In this document: in pieces, positions 16,419 through 28,328 of the stretch
Numbering within the stretch: position 1 is the stretch's first letter
How the letters are laid out: every line of letters starts with the position of its first letter
Source: Polyodon spathula
Lineage: Eukaryota; Chordata; Actinopteri; Acipenseriformes; Polyodontidae
Direction of reading: 5' to 3'
Length of the DNA stretch: 64,000 bases
Assembly: GCF_017654505.1 (NCBI RefSeq)
Contig: NC_054537.1
Location: 65,978,645-66,042,644 of the forward strand
Translations under genes and position numbers: made by a program
The notes under the pieces: generated by a model
The model's database searches: none
Told to the model about the DNA's origin: nothing
What the model saw: the letters and a program-made list of their open reading frames with translations, nothing else

Positions 16419-17297
16419 ATTAATATTACATAGTTAACTGTTAACTACATAGGCTAAAAGTGGTTTGTCTGACAATTCTTTTCAGAAATGGTTGAACAGC
16501 ATGCAATTTAACAGCAGCCTAAAGCCCAGAGAAATTCAAATCTGCAACACATATTATGTTTTCAAATTTCAGTAACTAGATTATTACTGAAATGTATTTT
16601 GTTTGCTACATTCTTTTATATCTCTACTATTTTCAAATATATTTACATTATTTTTGTCAGTCTGTCAAATATCTTTCTGCTGCTTTGAAACTATTTTTTC
16701 TTTCTTTTTTTGTATTATAATTAAAACATTACTGGGAGGAATGGCAGCCAAATAAACGATTCCTTACTGTGTGAACACCATGTGGTGCCAATATCACTCA
16801 AAATGTATTTTAAAAGGGGAAATGTGAATCTGGTGAAAGGTGACGTACTGTGACTTGAATTCATGTGCCAGCAGGATTGTGAATATGTTTATTATACAAT
16901 ATCTAAATTACGAAAAGCTTTTGCAGAAATACTATTTACAAATACTGCATACCAGTCTATTTTGCATACCAGTCTAAGATTTTGCCAAATAACACCTTCT
17001 ACTTAATGTAACCTATCCTAATAATTAAATTAGAAGAAAAATGTGATACCGTATGGCAGGGAGAAGCCACACCATGCGCAAAATTGAAGCAGCAATCGCT
17101 CTATTCACTAAGCTAATTATATGCACAAATAAAGTGAGCTAAAGGACTAATTTGCAAGTTGCCACTGCTAAGATTTCAACACACACACTTTATTATAGTA
17201 TGTATAGGGTTATTAGAAAGTATGGTTACCACATCAAATACGGTGCTTTGATGTGGTAAACTTACTTATAATCACCCCATATATATATACACACACA
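16419..17297. other. intron sequence, nothing recognised
   Basis: AT-rich DNA ending in a short (TA)n(CA)n run that is the left half of a microsatellite split by the next transposon. Confidence 0.5.
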
Positions 17298-18918
17298 CAG
17301 TACCAGTCAAAAGTTTGAATACACTTGCTGGAAACTAGGTTTTTTTCATAATTGACAATGTTTTACGTCGTATACGTTTCTGTAAATACTTGAAAATGAA
17401 AAAAATGTTACAATGTACAAAACAAAACTTAAGGAGTATCAAAGAAATGTTCAAAAAAATTGATAACTGTCTTTACAACTTGGATTCCTCAAAATCGCCA
17501 CCCTTTGCCTTAATAACAGCCTCACAAACACAAGTTTCAGCAGGAAATCACCCGACATGTCTTCCCAGTTCTTCTGCAGCAATTCCCAGAGATGTAGGGC
17601 ACTTGTGGGTAGCTTTGATTTGACTCTTCTGTCCAGTTCGTCCATACAGTTCTATGGGATTGAGGTCTGGAAACTGGGCAGGCCAGGTCATTAGATTGAG
17701 TTGTCCTTCACTTTTCTTCTTCGCCAGATAGTTCTTGCACAACTTTGAGGTGTGTTTCAGGTCATTATCTTGCTGAAGAATGAAGGACTGTCCAACTAGC
17801 CATAATCCTGATAGCCATGCTGGTTGAGCTTGCCATGGACTTGGTAAAGATCACCAACTCTGTCACCAGCAAAGCAACCCCAGACCATGACACTGCCTCC
17901 TCCATGCTTGATAGTGGGAACCACACATGCCGAACTCATGCGCTCACCCTCTGCGTCTTACAAATACTCGGCGGTTGGACCCAAATATTTCAAATTTTGA
18001 CTCATTGGTCCATAAGACCGACTACCACTCCTCAAACGTCCAGTTTTTTTTTTTTTTTTGGCCCAGGCAAGTCTCTTCCTCTTATTCTGCACTCTTAACA
18101 ATGGTTTCTTTGCAGCAATTCTTCCAGTTAGGCCAGCTTCACGCAATCTCCTCTGAACAGTTGATGTTGAAACATCTGTACTTCTAGTAGCATTTAGCTG
18201 AGCTTGTATTTCAGGGGCAGTTAATCGCCGGTTTTGCAGAATTGTTACTGGAATGAACTTGTTCTCTGATTCTGAGGTCACCCTTGGCCTGCCTGACCTT
18301 GTTCGGTCCTCACGAGTGCCAGTTTCTTCAAGTTGTTTGATGGTCTTGGCCACAGCAGTTACAGACACTTGCAAAGTTAATGCGATTTGTCTTAAAGATT
18401 GAACTTCATTTCTTAAAGTAAATACAGACTGTCTTTATTCTTTGATTAACTGAGCGTATTTTGCCATTTTTTGCTCCCTTATATTCAGGAATGACAAACT
18501 TGTGCCTATGCTACCTATATTTACAGTAATCATGGACCCTCACCTGTTGACAATAATTGGTGACAAAAGGTTAATTAATTAGGTAACATGCTAGTTAACG
18601 CAGAGAACATCTAACAAAAACACTTTTATAACACATATAATAAAAACACTTTTATAACACATATAATGTTCTAACACTGTTTTATACACATTTCAGACTT
18701 TTAGCTGACTACGGACTGAAATCCCATTTCTTTGAAATTGACAAGATTTACATTTTCATTTTTCAATGCAATTCACTTATGATTATCAGCTTATATAAGT
18801 ACATGTATCATATAATGAAGTATTAAGTGTTTATAAATAAGTTTATACAGTTAAAAGAATACATAATCATGAAAAACCTGGTTTCAAGCATGTGTACTCA
18901 AATTTTTGACTGGTACTG
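17298..18918 (-). mobile_element. full-length but decayed Tc1-like transposon
   Basis: Both ends are visible: CAGTACCAGTCAAAAGTTTG at 17298 and its inverted partner TTTTTGACTGGTACTG ending at 18918, giving 1.62 kb, a normal Tc1 length. The minus strand encodes a decayed transposase. It starts MAKYAQLIKE near 18465, with a stop soon after. The N-terminal domain and linker (GTREDRTRSGRPRV, RRLTAPEIQAQLNATRS, STVQRRLREAGLTGRIAA) run down to about 17958. After frame changes a DDE C-terminal block (MTWPAQFPDLNPIEL, then DELDRRVKSKLPTS) follows near 17690-17560. A short A/T run near 18040 adds lysines and shifts the frame. The flanks are CA/TG rather than TA/TA. Confidence 0.92.
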
Positions 18919-18920
18919 TG

Positions 18921-19017
<97 letters not shown>
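18921..19017. repeat. (TA)n microsatellite next to Tc1 end
   Basis: About 45 TA units begin three bases beyond the Tc1 terminal repeat. A shorter (TA)n(CA)n run lies directly outside the other end of that transposon. Confidence 0.97.
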
Positions 19018-19019
<2 letters not shown>

Positions 19020-19060
19020 GCGCTTGAAAGAAAAGGTAAGTATGGTTCTGAGTTTGTCAC

Positions 19061-19226
19061 AATGACAGCGACCAGGGAGGACGGAGTGAGGAATCTAAAG
19101 TTTACAGACCAGGAGCTAAATGTATTAGCAGAAGTGGTGGTGGGGAATTATGAAAGGCTTGTTAGTGCTGAATCAGTGAGAACATTAACAATGAAACATA
19201 GAGGACAAAATAAATGCACTCTGTAG
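19061..19226 (+). pseudogene. Harbinger Myb/SANT-like DNA-binding fragment
   Basis: The frame from the ATG at 19061 reads [20 protein letters not shown] followed by ERLVS. This is the first helix region of the Myb/SANT-like protein encoded by Harbinger transposons and their domesticated relatives. The remaining helices are missing and the frame ends after about 54 codons. The nearest Harbinger transposase fragment is 3.5 kb away at 22661-23125, on the other strand, with an L2 LINE lying between them. The two may be the halves of one Harbinger copy opened by later insertion. Confidence 0.6.
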
Positions 19227-19339
19227 GAGGAGGCCGGGGTTCTTGTCCCAAATCACAGCGCCCTGTGAGACAGTCAAAGGTCTGATTTATTTTGTAATAT
19301 TAAATGAAAAGTCAGCAAAGCACTCGCTCAGTCAATTAA

Positions 19340-22300
19340 AGGTTCACTATTTACATTCTCCTCCCTCACCTCTTCTCTTGACTCCCTCTGTCCCCTCCCC
19401 TCTCCTACCCTGTCTCTCCTCTGTGCTCCGCTCAGCAAGAGCCAAACTGTGCTCTGCTGAAAAGTAATGGGAGTGAACCAAACTGCCTGCTGTCCTAGAC
19501 CTCTACTGCTCCCTCCTCTCCTCCTTCTCCTCTACTCTCTCTTCTGCTAAATGCTTTTTTCCAATCTATTATCCAATACTTTGCTAAAAAAACCCAGAAA
19601 CTATTCTCTATCTTCTCCTCCCTCATCAATCCCCCCCTCACTCTCTCTCCTCTGGCCTCTTTCTACTCCTCTAAAATCTCTGATATCTGCAAACTCTAAC
19701 ACCTTAACCCCTCCCCCCCTCCCCCTCCAACCCAACACCCTCTGTCTCCCTGTGAAAAGACAATGATTCTTGGTGGTAAATCTCCCTCCGACCTGTGAGG
19801 GCGCTAAGTTACGGGAACAGAGTACTCTGGACTACTTGGCCTGACACTTCGTTCCGAGGGTTAAAAGGAAGTTACACTAACTTATTGACCCGGAAGGGAA
19901 ATTATGTGGCAGCCACGGATTGGAGGAGAGGCTGCAATCGTTTACCAAGGGGTCATGAGTTACGGTATAAATAGGGGTCGAAGCGATGTTATCTGTTCCT
20001 TCATTCTGGTTATTATAAAGTGACCTGGAAGGACCCGTGTTTGTTGTGGAAATAATCATGAGTGTTTTGTTTTGTACTGCCTATTTGTTACTTGTATCAC
20101 TAGACAGCTAACACATTCCGGAGCTGTCGCCAGAGGCCAGCACAAACCCAGAAGAGCCCTTCACTTGTCTCACAGTAACTTGTATTGTACCACAATCACT
20201 AATTCACACAATAAAGGGGCTTGTGTATGTGTTTTGTGTTTAATGTGGGGATACAATAACAGGACTATTATTTCGGGACTAGCTTGGGGATTAGAAGCGT
20301 AAGTAATACACGCTGCTGTATTACTTACCAGCAATATTATTTACTTTTTATTTTACTATCAGGCACTGGAAAAAATAAATAAAACAAACCTTTGCACCTG
20401 GATTACAATTATATGTCTGTTCTTTAATCACCTGCACAGTATTAACCACTCCTCTACTAACTCACCATCCTTCTCCTCCTCCTCCTCCTCTCCCCTCTCA
20501 GAGTCTGACCTCTCCTCCCTCCTCCATGGCCACAAACTCACTACGTGCACCCTGGACCCCCTCCCCACTCACCACTTTCACGCTGCTGCTCCTGCTCCAC
20601 TCCGACTTCATCTCCCTCCTTCTCAACACCTCTCTCCTCATTAGCTTCTTTCCCCCTGCCTTCAAACAAGCCTCAATCACCCCCCTCCTCAAAAAACCTA
20701 CCCTCGACCCCACCTCCCTCCAGAACTAACATCCTTGTCTCCCTCGTACCCTTCCTCTCTAAAACCCTCGAGCGGGCAGACACCACCAGCTCTCTACTCT
20801 CTTGTTTAACCACTCTCTGCTCATCCCTCTCCAAACTGGTTTCCGTTCTGCTCACTCCACTGAAATTGCTCTCCTGTCTGTCACTAACTCGCTAAACTCT
20901 GCCTGTGCTGCCTCTCTCTCCTCTGTCCTAATTCTCATCGATCTCTCTGCTGCCTTTGACACTGTCGATCACTCTATTCTCCTATCCTCTCTTGCTGACA
21001 TGGGAATCTCTGGCACTGCTCTGGCCTGGGTCTCCTCCTACCTCTCCGACTGCACCTACCAGGTAACCTGGTGTGGCTCAACCTCCACAGCTCACCCTCA
21101 CTCAACAGAAGTCCCCCAAGGCTCAGTCTTAGGTCCTCTCCTGTTCTCTCTCTACACCCGCTCCCTAGGCCCCCTCATTGCATCCTATGATTACTCATCC
21201 AGATCTTCCTCTAGATCTTCCTCTACAGGAGATGTAGTGGGGGGTGGGGTGGGGTGGGGGACCCCTGCCCCCTCCCCCTCATCCCCCCCCATCTATCTAA
21301 CTCTCTGTCTACTATCTCCTCCTGGATGCATTCTCATCATCTCAAACTCAACCTCTCTAAATCTGACCTCCTTTTCTTCCCCTCCTCATATTCACTCTCC
21401 TCTGATCACTCTATCTCCATTCCTCTGGAATCTACTACGCTCTGTCTCACCACCTCAGCCAAAAACTTCAGAGTAACCCTGGACTCCTGCCTCTCCTACT
21501 ATCAGCACATCTCCACTCTAGCATGCACCTGCAGTTTCTTCCTAAGTAACATACAAAGAAGCCGACCATTCCTTACCAACTGCTCCATGCAACTCCTCAT
21601 CCAGGCCCTGGTACTCTACCGCCTAGACTACTGCAACTCCCTCATGGCCGGCCCCCCTGCGTCCACCGTCCGCTCCAGCTCATCCAGAACTCCACTGCTC
21701 ACATGGCGTTCTCTCTGCCTCACGCTACTCCACTGCTCTGCTCACTCTACTGGCTCCCGATCACTGCTCGCATCCAGTTCAAGACTCTGGTACTCGCTTA
21801 CTGATGCCATGACCAGACTGTACCCAGCTACCTCCAGACTCTCATCTCTCCCTACACCCCCAACCGACCTCTCTGCTCCACCTGCACTAGAAGACTGCCT
21901 ATACCTTCTCCATGCTCCCCTGCCTCCAGAGCCTGCTTCTTCTCCACCCTCGCCCGTAGTGGTGGAACGACCGTCTTATGGATGTCAGGACTGCCCAGTC
22001 CCTGACCACCTTCCTGCATCTCCTCAAGACACGCCTCTCTAGACAACACCTGTAAAACTCAACTCTTCCCTTCTGGACAATGCAGCACTCTGCCTTTAAT
22101 GCAGTTTAACTTGTACTTATCTGCTCCCTATTTTACTGTATTTAATCCTGCACGTAACAGAATATGTAGTATCTTGTATTTCACTTGCACTCGTATCTAA
22201 CCTTGATGTAACTATCAGCACTGTTATCTGCTCTTGAACTGCCCCGATATCAACTCGTACTGTGTTTTGTATTTGTTCTTATTAGGACTGAAGTCACTGT

Positions 22301-22340
22301 ATTTTGCATCTTGCTCTTAATTGTGCTGTAATTCTTGATA
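19340..22340 (+). pseudogene. L2-clade LINE, reverse transcriptase region, decayed
   Basis: C-rich plus-strand DNA with several shifted frames carrying an L2-type reverse transcriptase. In order: a pre-RT region rich in Ser/Pro; PAFKQASITPLLKKPTLDP (~20660-20710); [15 protein letters not shown] and [16 protein letters not shown] (~20830-20970), including the first catalytic Asp; [17 protein letters not shown] (~21110); then after a frame change [19 protein letters not shown]; and finally the thumb region LVLYRLDYCNSLMAG (~21610). The YxDD block is lost in a TCTTCCTC expansion near 21200. The endonuclease domain is absent (5' truncation). The end is a TAAATAAATAAAT tail leading into (TAA)n. 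A block at about 19765-20440 interrupts it. Confidence 0.88.
19765..20440 (+). mobile_element. LTR-like block inserted in the L2 LINE
   Basis: The L2 reading frame breaks off near 19762 and resumes near 20460. The intervening ~680 bases are not C-rich and contain a TATA box (GTATAAATAGGGG near 19958) and, about 250 bases later, a poly(A) signal (ACACAATAAAGGGG near 20206). TATA, short transcribed stretch and AATAAA is the layout of a retroelement LTR. No clean TG...CA ends or target duplication could be fixed by eye, so it may be a solo LTR or another promoter-bearing repeat. Bases 19673-20283, spanning the L2/insert junction, recur at 26360-26989. Confidence 0.5.
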
Positions 22341-22368
22341 TGTATGTTTAAAATAAATAAATAAATTA

Positions 22369-22370
<2 letters not shown>

Positions 22371-22434
<64 letters not shown>
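22371..22434. repeat. (TAA)n microsatellite at L2 3' end
   Basis: About 21 TAA units directly after the L2 tail, the usual 3' terminus of this LINE type. Confidence 0.95.
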
Positions 22435-22660
22435 TTCAAAAGGTGTTTGGCTAAACGTCGCTTTAACATTAGATGCCATTTGATTGCTTGTATTCATGAC
22501 TGCATCACATTCATTTATTGGACCTTTACAGTTTCTTTTGTAGATTTTAAAGCTATTTTAAGCAGAGCCTACTTAAATATCACACAGACATAGTGACTAT
22601 ATAAATATATTAACATGGTCGAAATTGTTGCACATGACATGACAGGCACCGACTTGTAGC

Positions 22661-23125
22661 TTAAGGGTAAGTGCTCCTGCTAGTGCACTGTTGACGGTTG
22701 TTATGCAGAATGCAGCATGCAAAAATGAGTGTACGCTCTTTCCCAGGGCTATACTGTAGCACACCACCAGATCTATCTAAATATCTGAAGAAACTTTTTA
22801 ACACTCCAAAAGTACGCTCTATAACAGAGAGAGTAGCCATGTGTGCTGCATTGTACCAAATCTCTGCCTGCGTTCTGGCGTCTGACAGCAGTGTACAGCA
22901 GCCAGGGTTTGATCCATGCTGTACATTAATGGAGTGGTAATACTTCCTATTACGGAAGATATGCTCTATATCCTGGGGTGGGGACAGTGCTATGTGGGTG
23001 CAATCAGCAGCCCCCAATACATTTGGAAAGCCAGACACTGTGTATTCTACTGATGTAAGCTGCCTATGTGCTATCTTTGATAGTTCATCAAGAACCCAAA
23101 AACCAAGGCTGAAACACTTTAACAT
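22661..23125 (-). pseudogene. PIF/Harbinger transposase remnant with central deletion
   Basis: The minus-strand frame reads VSGFPNVLGAADCTHIALSP, which holds the first catalytic Asp, then NRKYYHSINVQ. It then passes directly to LSVIERTFGVLKSFFRYLDR, the catalytic Glu block, and ACCILHNN. The central region carrying the second catalytic Asp (GDxGYP) is absent, so roughly 60 residues are deleted in frame and the product cannot be catalytic. It is close in sequence to the copy at 6333-6766. Confidence 0.88.
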
Positions 23126-24397
23126 GTACCCTAGCTACAACTCTTTAAAATGTACACTGTAACATTGGAACTTGAGCTGCTATTGAAAAAATCTTTAAAA
23201 ATGTAACAAACTTTTACTGGAAACAAGAGTCTTTTAAAATGGTATGTGTTAGCTGCAAAAAAAAAACAAAAAAAAAAACACAGAAACAAGCAGACAAAAG
23301 TGATTTTTTTTAAAACAACTATTTGAATGAAATATTCAACAGCATGTTCAAGTTTTGTAACCCTTTAAAATGCACGTTGGCACATTAATTACAATGAGTA
23401 TGTAATTCCCATAGCCTATTTTGCTGTCCTTAATCCCAAAATATTAAACACAGGAGAAAAGTTAACTGCAAACCTGAAATGACAAAACCGAAGCTTTTGT
23501 GTTTTTCTTTATACACACTGCACATTTCTAGGAGTATACAGGCATTACCTTTTATAAAGTTTTAAAACCACATACAGTCAAATTATTTGTAAATGATATA
23601 ACATAATATATCTCACTGGAGTCTAGCAACCTAAAAATTATATTAATAAAAAAAATATGGTTTGCATATCAAATACCTCCCTTGCTGTATTTTGTGATGT
23701 AATTTGCATACATTTCCACACATTAACATTATTCATTCTATATAAAAGACGCGAATGCGGTACTTTTTCCACGCGCTAGGTTGCCTGTCACTGGTTAATG
23801 AATACAGCAGGTATACAAACCACGCAGTAAACGGGCTTACTGCGTGCAAAACATGTTACTGCTGTTTAGTGTATGATGTCCAAAGTGTTAAACTAAAAAT
23901 CATTATGATGCTTTAAGGACCAAAGTTTTTTGATCTGTTGTCTCCATTCTGACATAATAATATAATGTGTTATTATAATCTGGGCGACACACTGAAACAA
24001 CAAAAAATCCATAATAGCTCTACATTGTTGAAAGGTAATTTTCTTGGCCTTTTAACACTAGCATCACCATAGCCGCTTTTGCAATGGCTTTTGCAATTCA
24101 AATTTAAATATCTCTGCGTATGTGAATATCTCATGCATATCCGTTCTTAAGCGTTACTAAATATTTGAATTAAATATCCATACTGTGTTTCAGCTGCAGA
24201 ATCGTAAAAATGAATAAGTTATAGGCACTTGCACTCCAACCGCCAGACCCACAGTTTATGCGGCATATTGAAATCAATACAATATAGCCAACAATTTAGT
24301 CTGGGCTTTGTAATAAAATCAAACTCATTGTGAAAGAACGTATTATATACTCCTGTCGAGTACTGAAACACTAATGAAAGTCATTCTACACATCATA

Positions 24398-24435
<38 letters not shown>

Positions 24436-24893
24436 GCAGTTATCTCAAAATATACACTTTGAATCACAATACAGTGTGATATAACTACGCTACTTTTTTC
24501 TCGTCTGCCTGTCCTCTGAATAGAGTTACCACCAACAGCTCAAGACGTGCGAGCCTCCCTGCACTCCACTACACTCCTCAGGCAGAACGACTGTGCCACC
24601 CTGAGTGTGTACAGGTGTTAAAAAAAAAAAAAAAGGTAAAATAAATAAATACATAAGTGCTTATTCTAAGCTCTCTGCACAAATCAGTGACCATCGGGAC
24701 TGTTGCATTTTACAAAGCCAAGTAGTACGGTGTGGATATACCGGATCAAATGGCAAGGCTGTATTCTGTCAACGGTGGTACTCACAGGTGATCTGAAGCT
24801 GTTTTTTTATAATGTTTTGACCCTGGCAGCCATCAACGCTTTGGTTTTGTACAAGGAATGCGGCGGTTGTATGTAGTTAAAAGAGTAAGTAAT
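23126..24893. other. intron sequence with one (TTA)n run
   Basis: No gene seen. A (TTA)n microsatellite occupies 24400-24435, and poly(A) lies near 24619-24634. Confidence 0.5.
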
Positions 24894-25372
24894 GGGGTTC
24901 TGAAAAATATAGCGTCACTTTAAAGTACCTGTAATTTTTCATTTCATTGTTAATACCTCTACAACTTTTTACACCTACAATTTAATGTCTCTTTCAAAGC
25001 TCTTTTCAAATGCCACTTTAGTGCAATGACAGTGTAAGGAGTATTGCCCACATTGTCAAACACGTAACACAGCAATAATAATCCATGATATGCTACGCAA
25101 CAGAAAAGACAGAGAATGTATGTGTTTTTTTTTTTGTTGATCTTGTTTTTTTATTTTTTTAAATCACTATCCCTGCAGTGATTTAGAGGACAGATCTTAA
25201 ACCCCAGTGCACTATAGTGGCCATTATGAAAATAAAGCTTTGAAACCGATTATAAAGTTATAAGTGTAAATAAATGTCAGGATGTTAACAATGAAAATAA
25301 AAATTACAGGTGCATTATTTAAACAGTTGTAGTAATACATGAGGAATTATAAGGCTATATTTTCAGAACCCC
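24894..25372. mobile_element. fold-back MITE, family B, copy 1
   Basis: The left end GGGGTTCTGAAAAATATAGC is mirrored by GCTATATTTTCAGAACCCC at the right. The two arms remain complementary, with gaps, for about 200 bases each, including CCTGTAATTTTTCATTTCA against TGAAAATAAAAATTACAGG, and TTTCAAAGCT against AGCTTTGAAA. The centre is CTATCCCTGCAGTGATTTAG. No coding capacity. A second copy in the opposite orientation is at 28329-29173. Confidence 0.85.
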
Positions 25373-25374
25373 GC

Positions 25375-26339
25375 ATTTAAGGTTACCAAAGTTTATTAAC
25401 ATCTCATCTTTTAAAGAAGATTATGATTGTTTTCATATTTGTATTTACCTGTCACGGGCCATTATTACAAAGGGTTGGAGCCAAAGTCATTATTGTTTTC
25501 AGAAAACATCTCAATCTAATCTGGCTGTATGAAAAAAATATGACCATCCATCCAGGCTGAGTATCCATCTTAGACATACCTGGAGAATTAAGTCAATAAA
25601 ACCTTTTGAATTATATCAAAAATAAATACATTGTACTGTTAAGACAGGAATTTATTTTAACATTGTTGAGAGATTATCAGTAAAGTAGAAGCCCACAATT
25701 ACGAACACATAGGATATGGAGGATGTTCATAAGACTGAAATGTCTGTAATTCCAAATGAATTAATGCAGTGCTGTCCAATGGATAGCTCCACAATATAGA
25801 TATTTTGATTTAGAGGTAAAGTATCCCATACAAGGCTATTAATGGGTTTCAAAAAACTACAAATGCAGATCTGTAGTCTTTGGTAGACATAGAGTCAAAA
25901 TTCAGTCTTGTTAAACCTTACCTAAATTTTGTAACTATTTTGAAAATGTTTTTTTCTATTTTTCAGTCAGCTAGTTAGTTTTAATGCACCATAAAACCTG
26001 GCAACTGTGGTCCCTTGAGTCGACTAGGCGGTTTTTAAATTCAGTTAATTGAGCATTCTACGTGAGTAGCCTAAATCTGTCATTTTGGACATATAGCCAC
26101 TGGTTTGTGGGCCAAAATCTGAAAGGTTCTTAGAGTACGGCAAGCACACCTCAATAATGATAACTGCGGCGACTATTCTCAGGAACTAAACCGGAAACAA
26201 TACAACATAACATGGCACTACAGTGCATATGCGGCTAAAAATGTGCTTGTGCAAACGTAAATTTTAAATTTTGGCGCAAGTGTGCCACTAGAAACTCCTA
26301 AAGGTGGACTATAAAAAATAAACATGATTTTTTTTAGCT
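25375..26339. other. intron sequence, nothing recognised
   Basis: AT-rich, no gene or classifiable repeat. It contains at 26094-26111 the 18-base stretch that reappears at the junction of the neighbouring insertion. Confidence 0.5.
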
Positions 26340-27025
26340 GATAGTATAAAACATTAAAAAAAATCTCTGATATCTGCAAACTCTAACACCTTAACCCCTC
26401 CCCCCCCCCCCCCCCCTCCCCCACTCCAACCCACACACAACACCCTCTGTCTCCCTGTGAAAAGACAATGATTCTTGGTGGTAAATCTCCTTCCTGACGT
26501 GTGAGGGCGCTAAGTTACGGGAACAGAGTACTCTGGACTACTTGGCCTGCCACATCGTTCCGAGGGTTAAAAGGAAGTTACACTAACTTATTGACCCGGA
26601 AGGGAAATTATGTGGCAGCCACGGATTGGAGGAGAGGCTGCAATCGTTTACCAAGGGGTCATGAGTTACGGTATAAATAGGGGTCGAAGCGATGTTATCT
26701 GTTCCTTCATTCTGGTTATTATAAAGTGACCTGGAAGGACCCGTGTTTGTTGTGGAAATAATCATGAGTGTTTTGTTTTGTACTGCCTATTTGTTACTTG
26801 TATCACTAGACAGCTAACACATTCCGGAGCTGTCGCCAGAGGCCAGCACAAACCCAGAAGAGCCCTTCACTTGTCTCACAGTAACTTGTATTGTACCACA
26901 ATCACTAATTCACACAATAAAGGGGCTTGTGTATGTGTTTTGTGTTTAATGTGGGGATACAATAACAGGACTATTATTTCGGGACTAGCCACTGGTTTGT
27001 GGGATAGTATAAAACATTAAAAAAA
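26340..27025 (+). repeat. templated duplication of the L2/LTR junction segment
   Basis: Bases 26360-26989 repeat 19673-20283 almost exactly. The 60-codon minus-strand frame inside both copies is identical, and the main difference is a longer C run at 26401-26416. The insert is flanked on both sides by gatagtataaaacattaaaa (26340 and 27003 onward). At the right junction 18 bases (26986-27003, tagccactggtttgtggg) match 26094-26111. It is not a gene. It reads as a local copy-and-paste repair event. Confidence 0.85.
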
Positions 27026-27262
27026 AAAAAAAAAAAAAAACACAGTTCTAACTTTCATAGCTCAATCATAATGTACTCTGGGAATGTAATTTATTGGTGT
27101 CCACTGCCCACTGCTAATCACACAATTAAAACACAAAACATTCTATAACCCGCCAATTTTAAATTATTTTCAGGTAATTGGAGAAGTTTCAAAAGAAAAC
27201 CGCAATGAACAAAATTCAGATATATATCGATGTCTTTACAAGAAATGAGCAATGAAGTATTA

Positions 27263-27293
<31 letters not shown>

Positions 27294-28104
27294 CAATGTT
27301 TTCAGTACTGAAAAAAGGTTACACAAGTCTACAGATCTGAAGTGACTACATGTATGTGTACTATATATAGATGTACAGCATGCACTTAAAACATTAATAT
27401 ATGTCTTTTTTTTTTAAATCATTACCTGAAAAAGATCCGTGTACTTGGGTATTTTTGACCGCAGGTACCTAGTTCTGGATTTTCTACCCATGCCGACCTC
27501 TAGTATGTATGTATGTATGACAAATACATAAAAACTTATTTTTTTTAACTGAAAATTATTATTAAAATTTATGTACCAGTGTGTGTATAAAGTTTAATAA
27601 TCATGCTGAAGATTATTTAAGGATTAATAGTGAGGTGAATTTAATTAAATGAGCCATTATATTTATGGGTATCTGAGATTCTCAATTTATTTAAGACTAA
27701 TACAATTATATAATTGTATCACTGGTCACAGCCATTGCTATCAGCAACCATTTGATTTATGGCAGTGAAATACTAGGATTATGAGCAACTAACCACAGAT
27801 AGTGAGTAATATATCTGCCGTCCATGGTACTCTATTTCCCTCGACAAATTTGTAGTAATGACACAGTCTATAAAATAAAGTAATGTCATTGAGAGTGGCT
27901 GCTGTGTGGGAGAATTTCACCAAACAGAAGTTAATAAAGAGCTGTGGTAATTGAAGATTTGAATCACTTAAATCACTTAAAGACATAATAAAATTATTAG
28001 ATTATATATTTTAAGATAATGAAATCATGCACATTGCATAGATTGCTTAACAACAAAAGAACAACTGACCAAGGAAGTAAGTAGTTAGTTTCATCATCAC
28101 TACC

Positions 28105-28162
<58 letters not shown>

Positions 28163-28328
28163 TATATATAGAACACAGCAAGAAAAAGCACATTCAAGGT
28201 AAATGTGCTTATTGATAAGAAACTCCGGGCTGTATTTTCATAGTGTTTACTCCCGTTTTTAATTGACTCCTATTTTTTTGGGAAAATAAAAATTGCTGCT
28301 GATTTTATATAACTAGAACCAAGTAACA
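27026..28328. other. intron sequence with microsatellites
   Basis: Holds (TTA)n at 27259-27293 and (TA)n at 28108-28170. No gene recognised. Confidence 0.6.

Noticed and set aside
19877..20059. Identical 60-codon ORF present twice (also 26583-26765)
   Set aside because: The identity comes from the duplicated DNA segment. The frame covers the LTR-like promoter region on its antisense strand and has no protein features.
26340..27025. Retroposed copy made by LINE machinery
   Set aside because: No poly(A) tail lies between the insert and its 3' direct repeat, and the ends do not match a transcript start or cleavage site.
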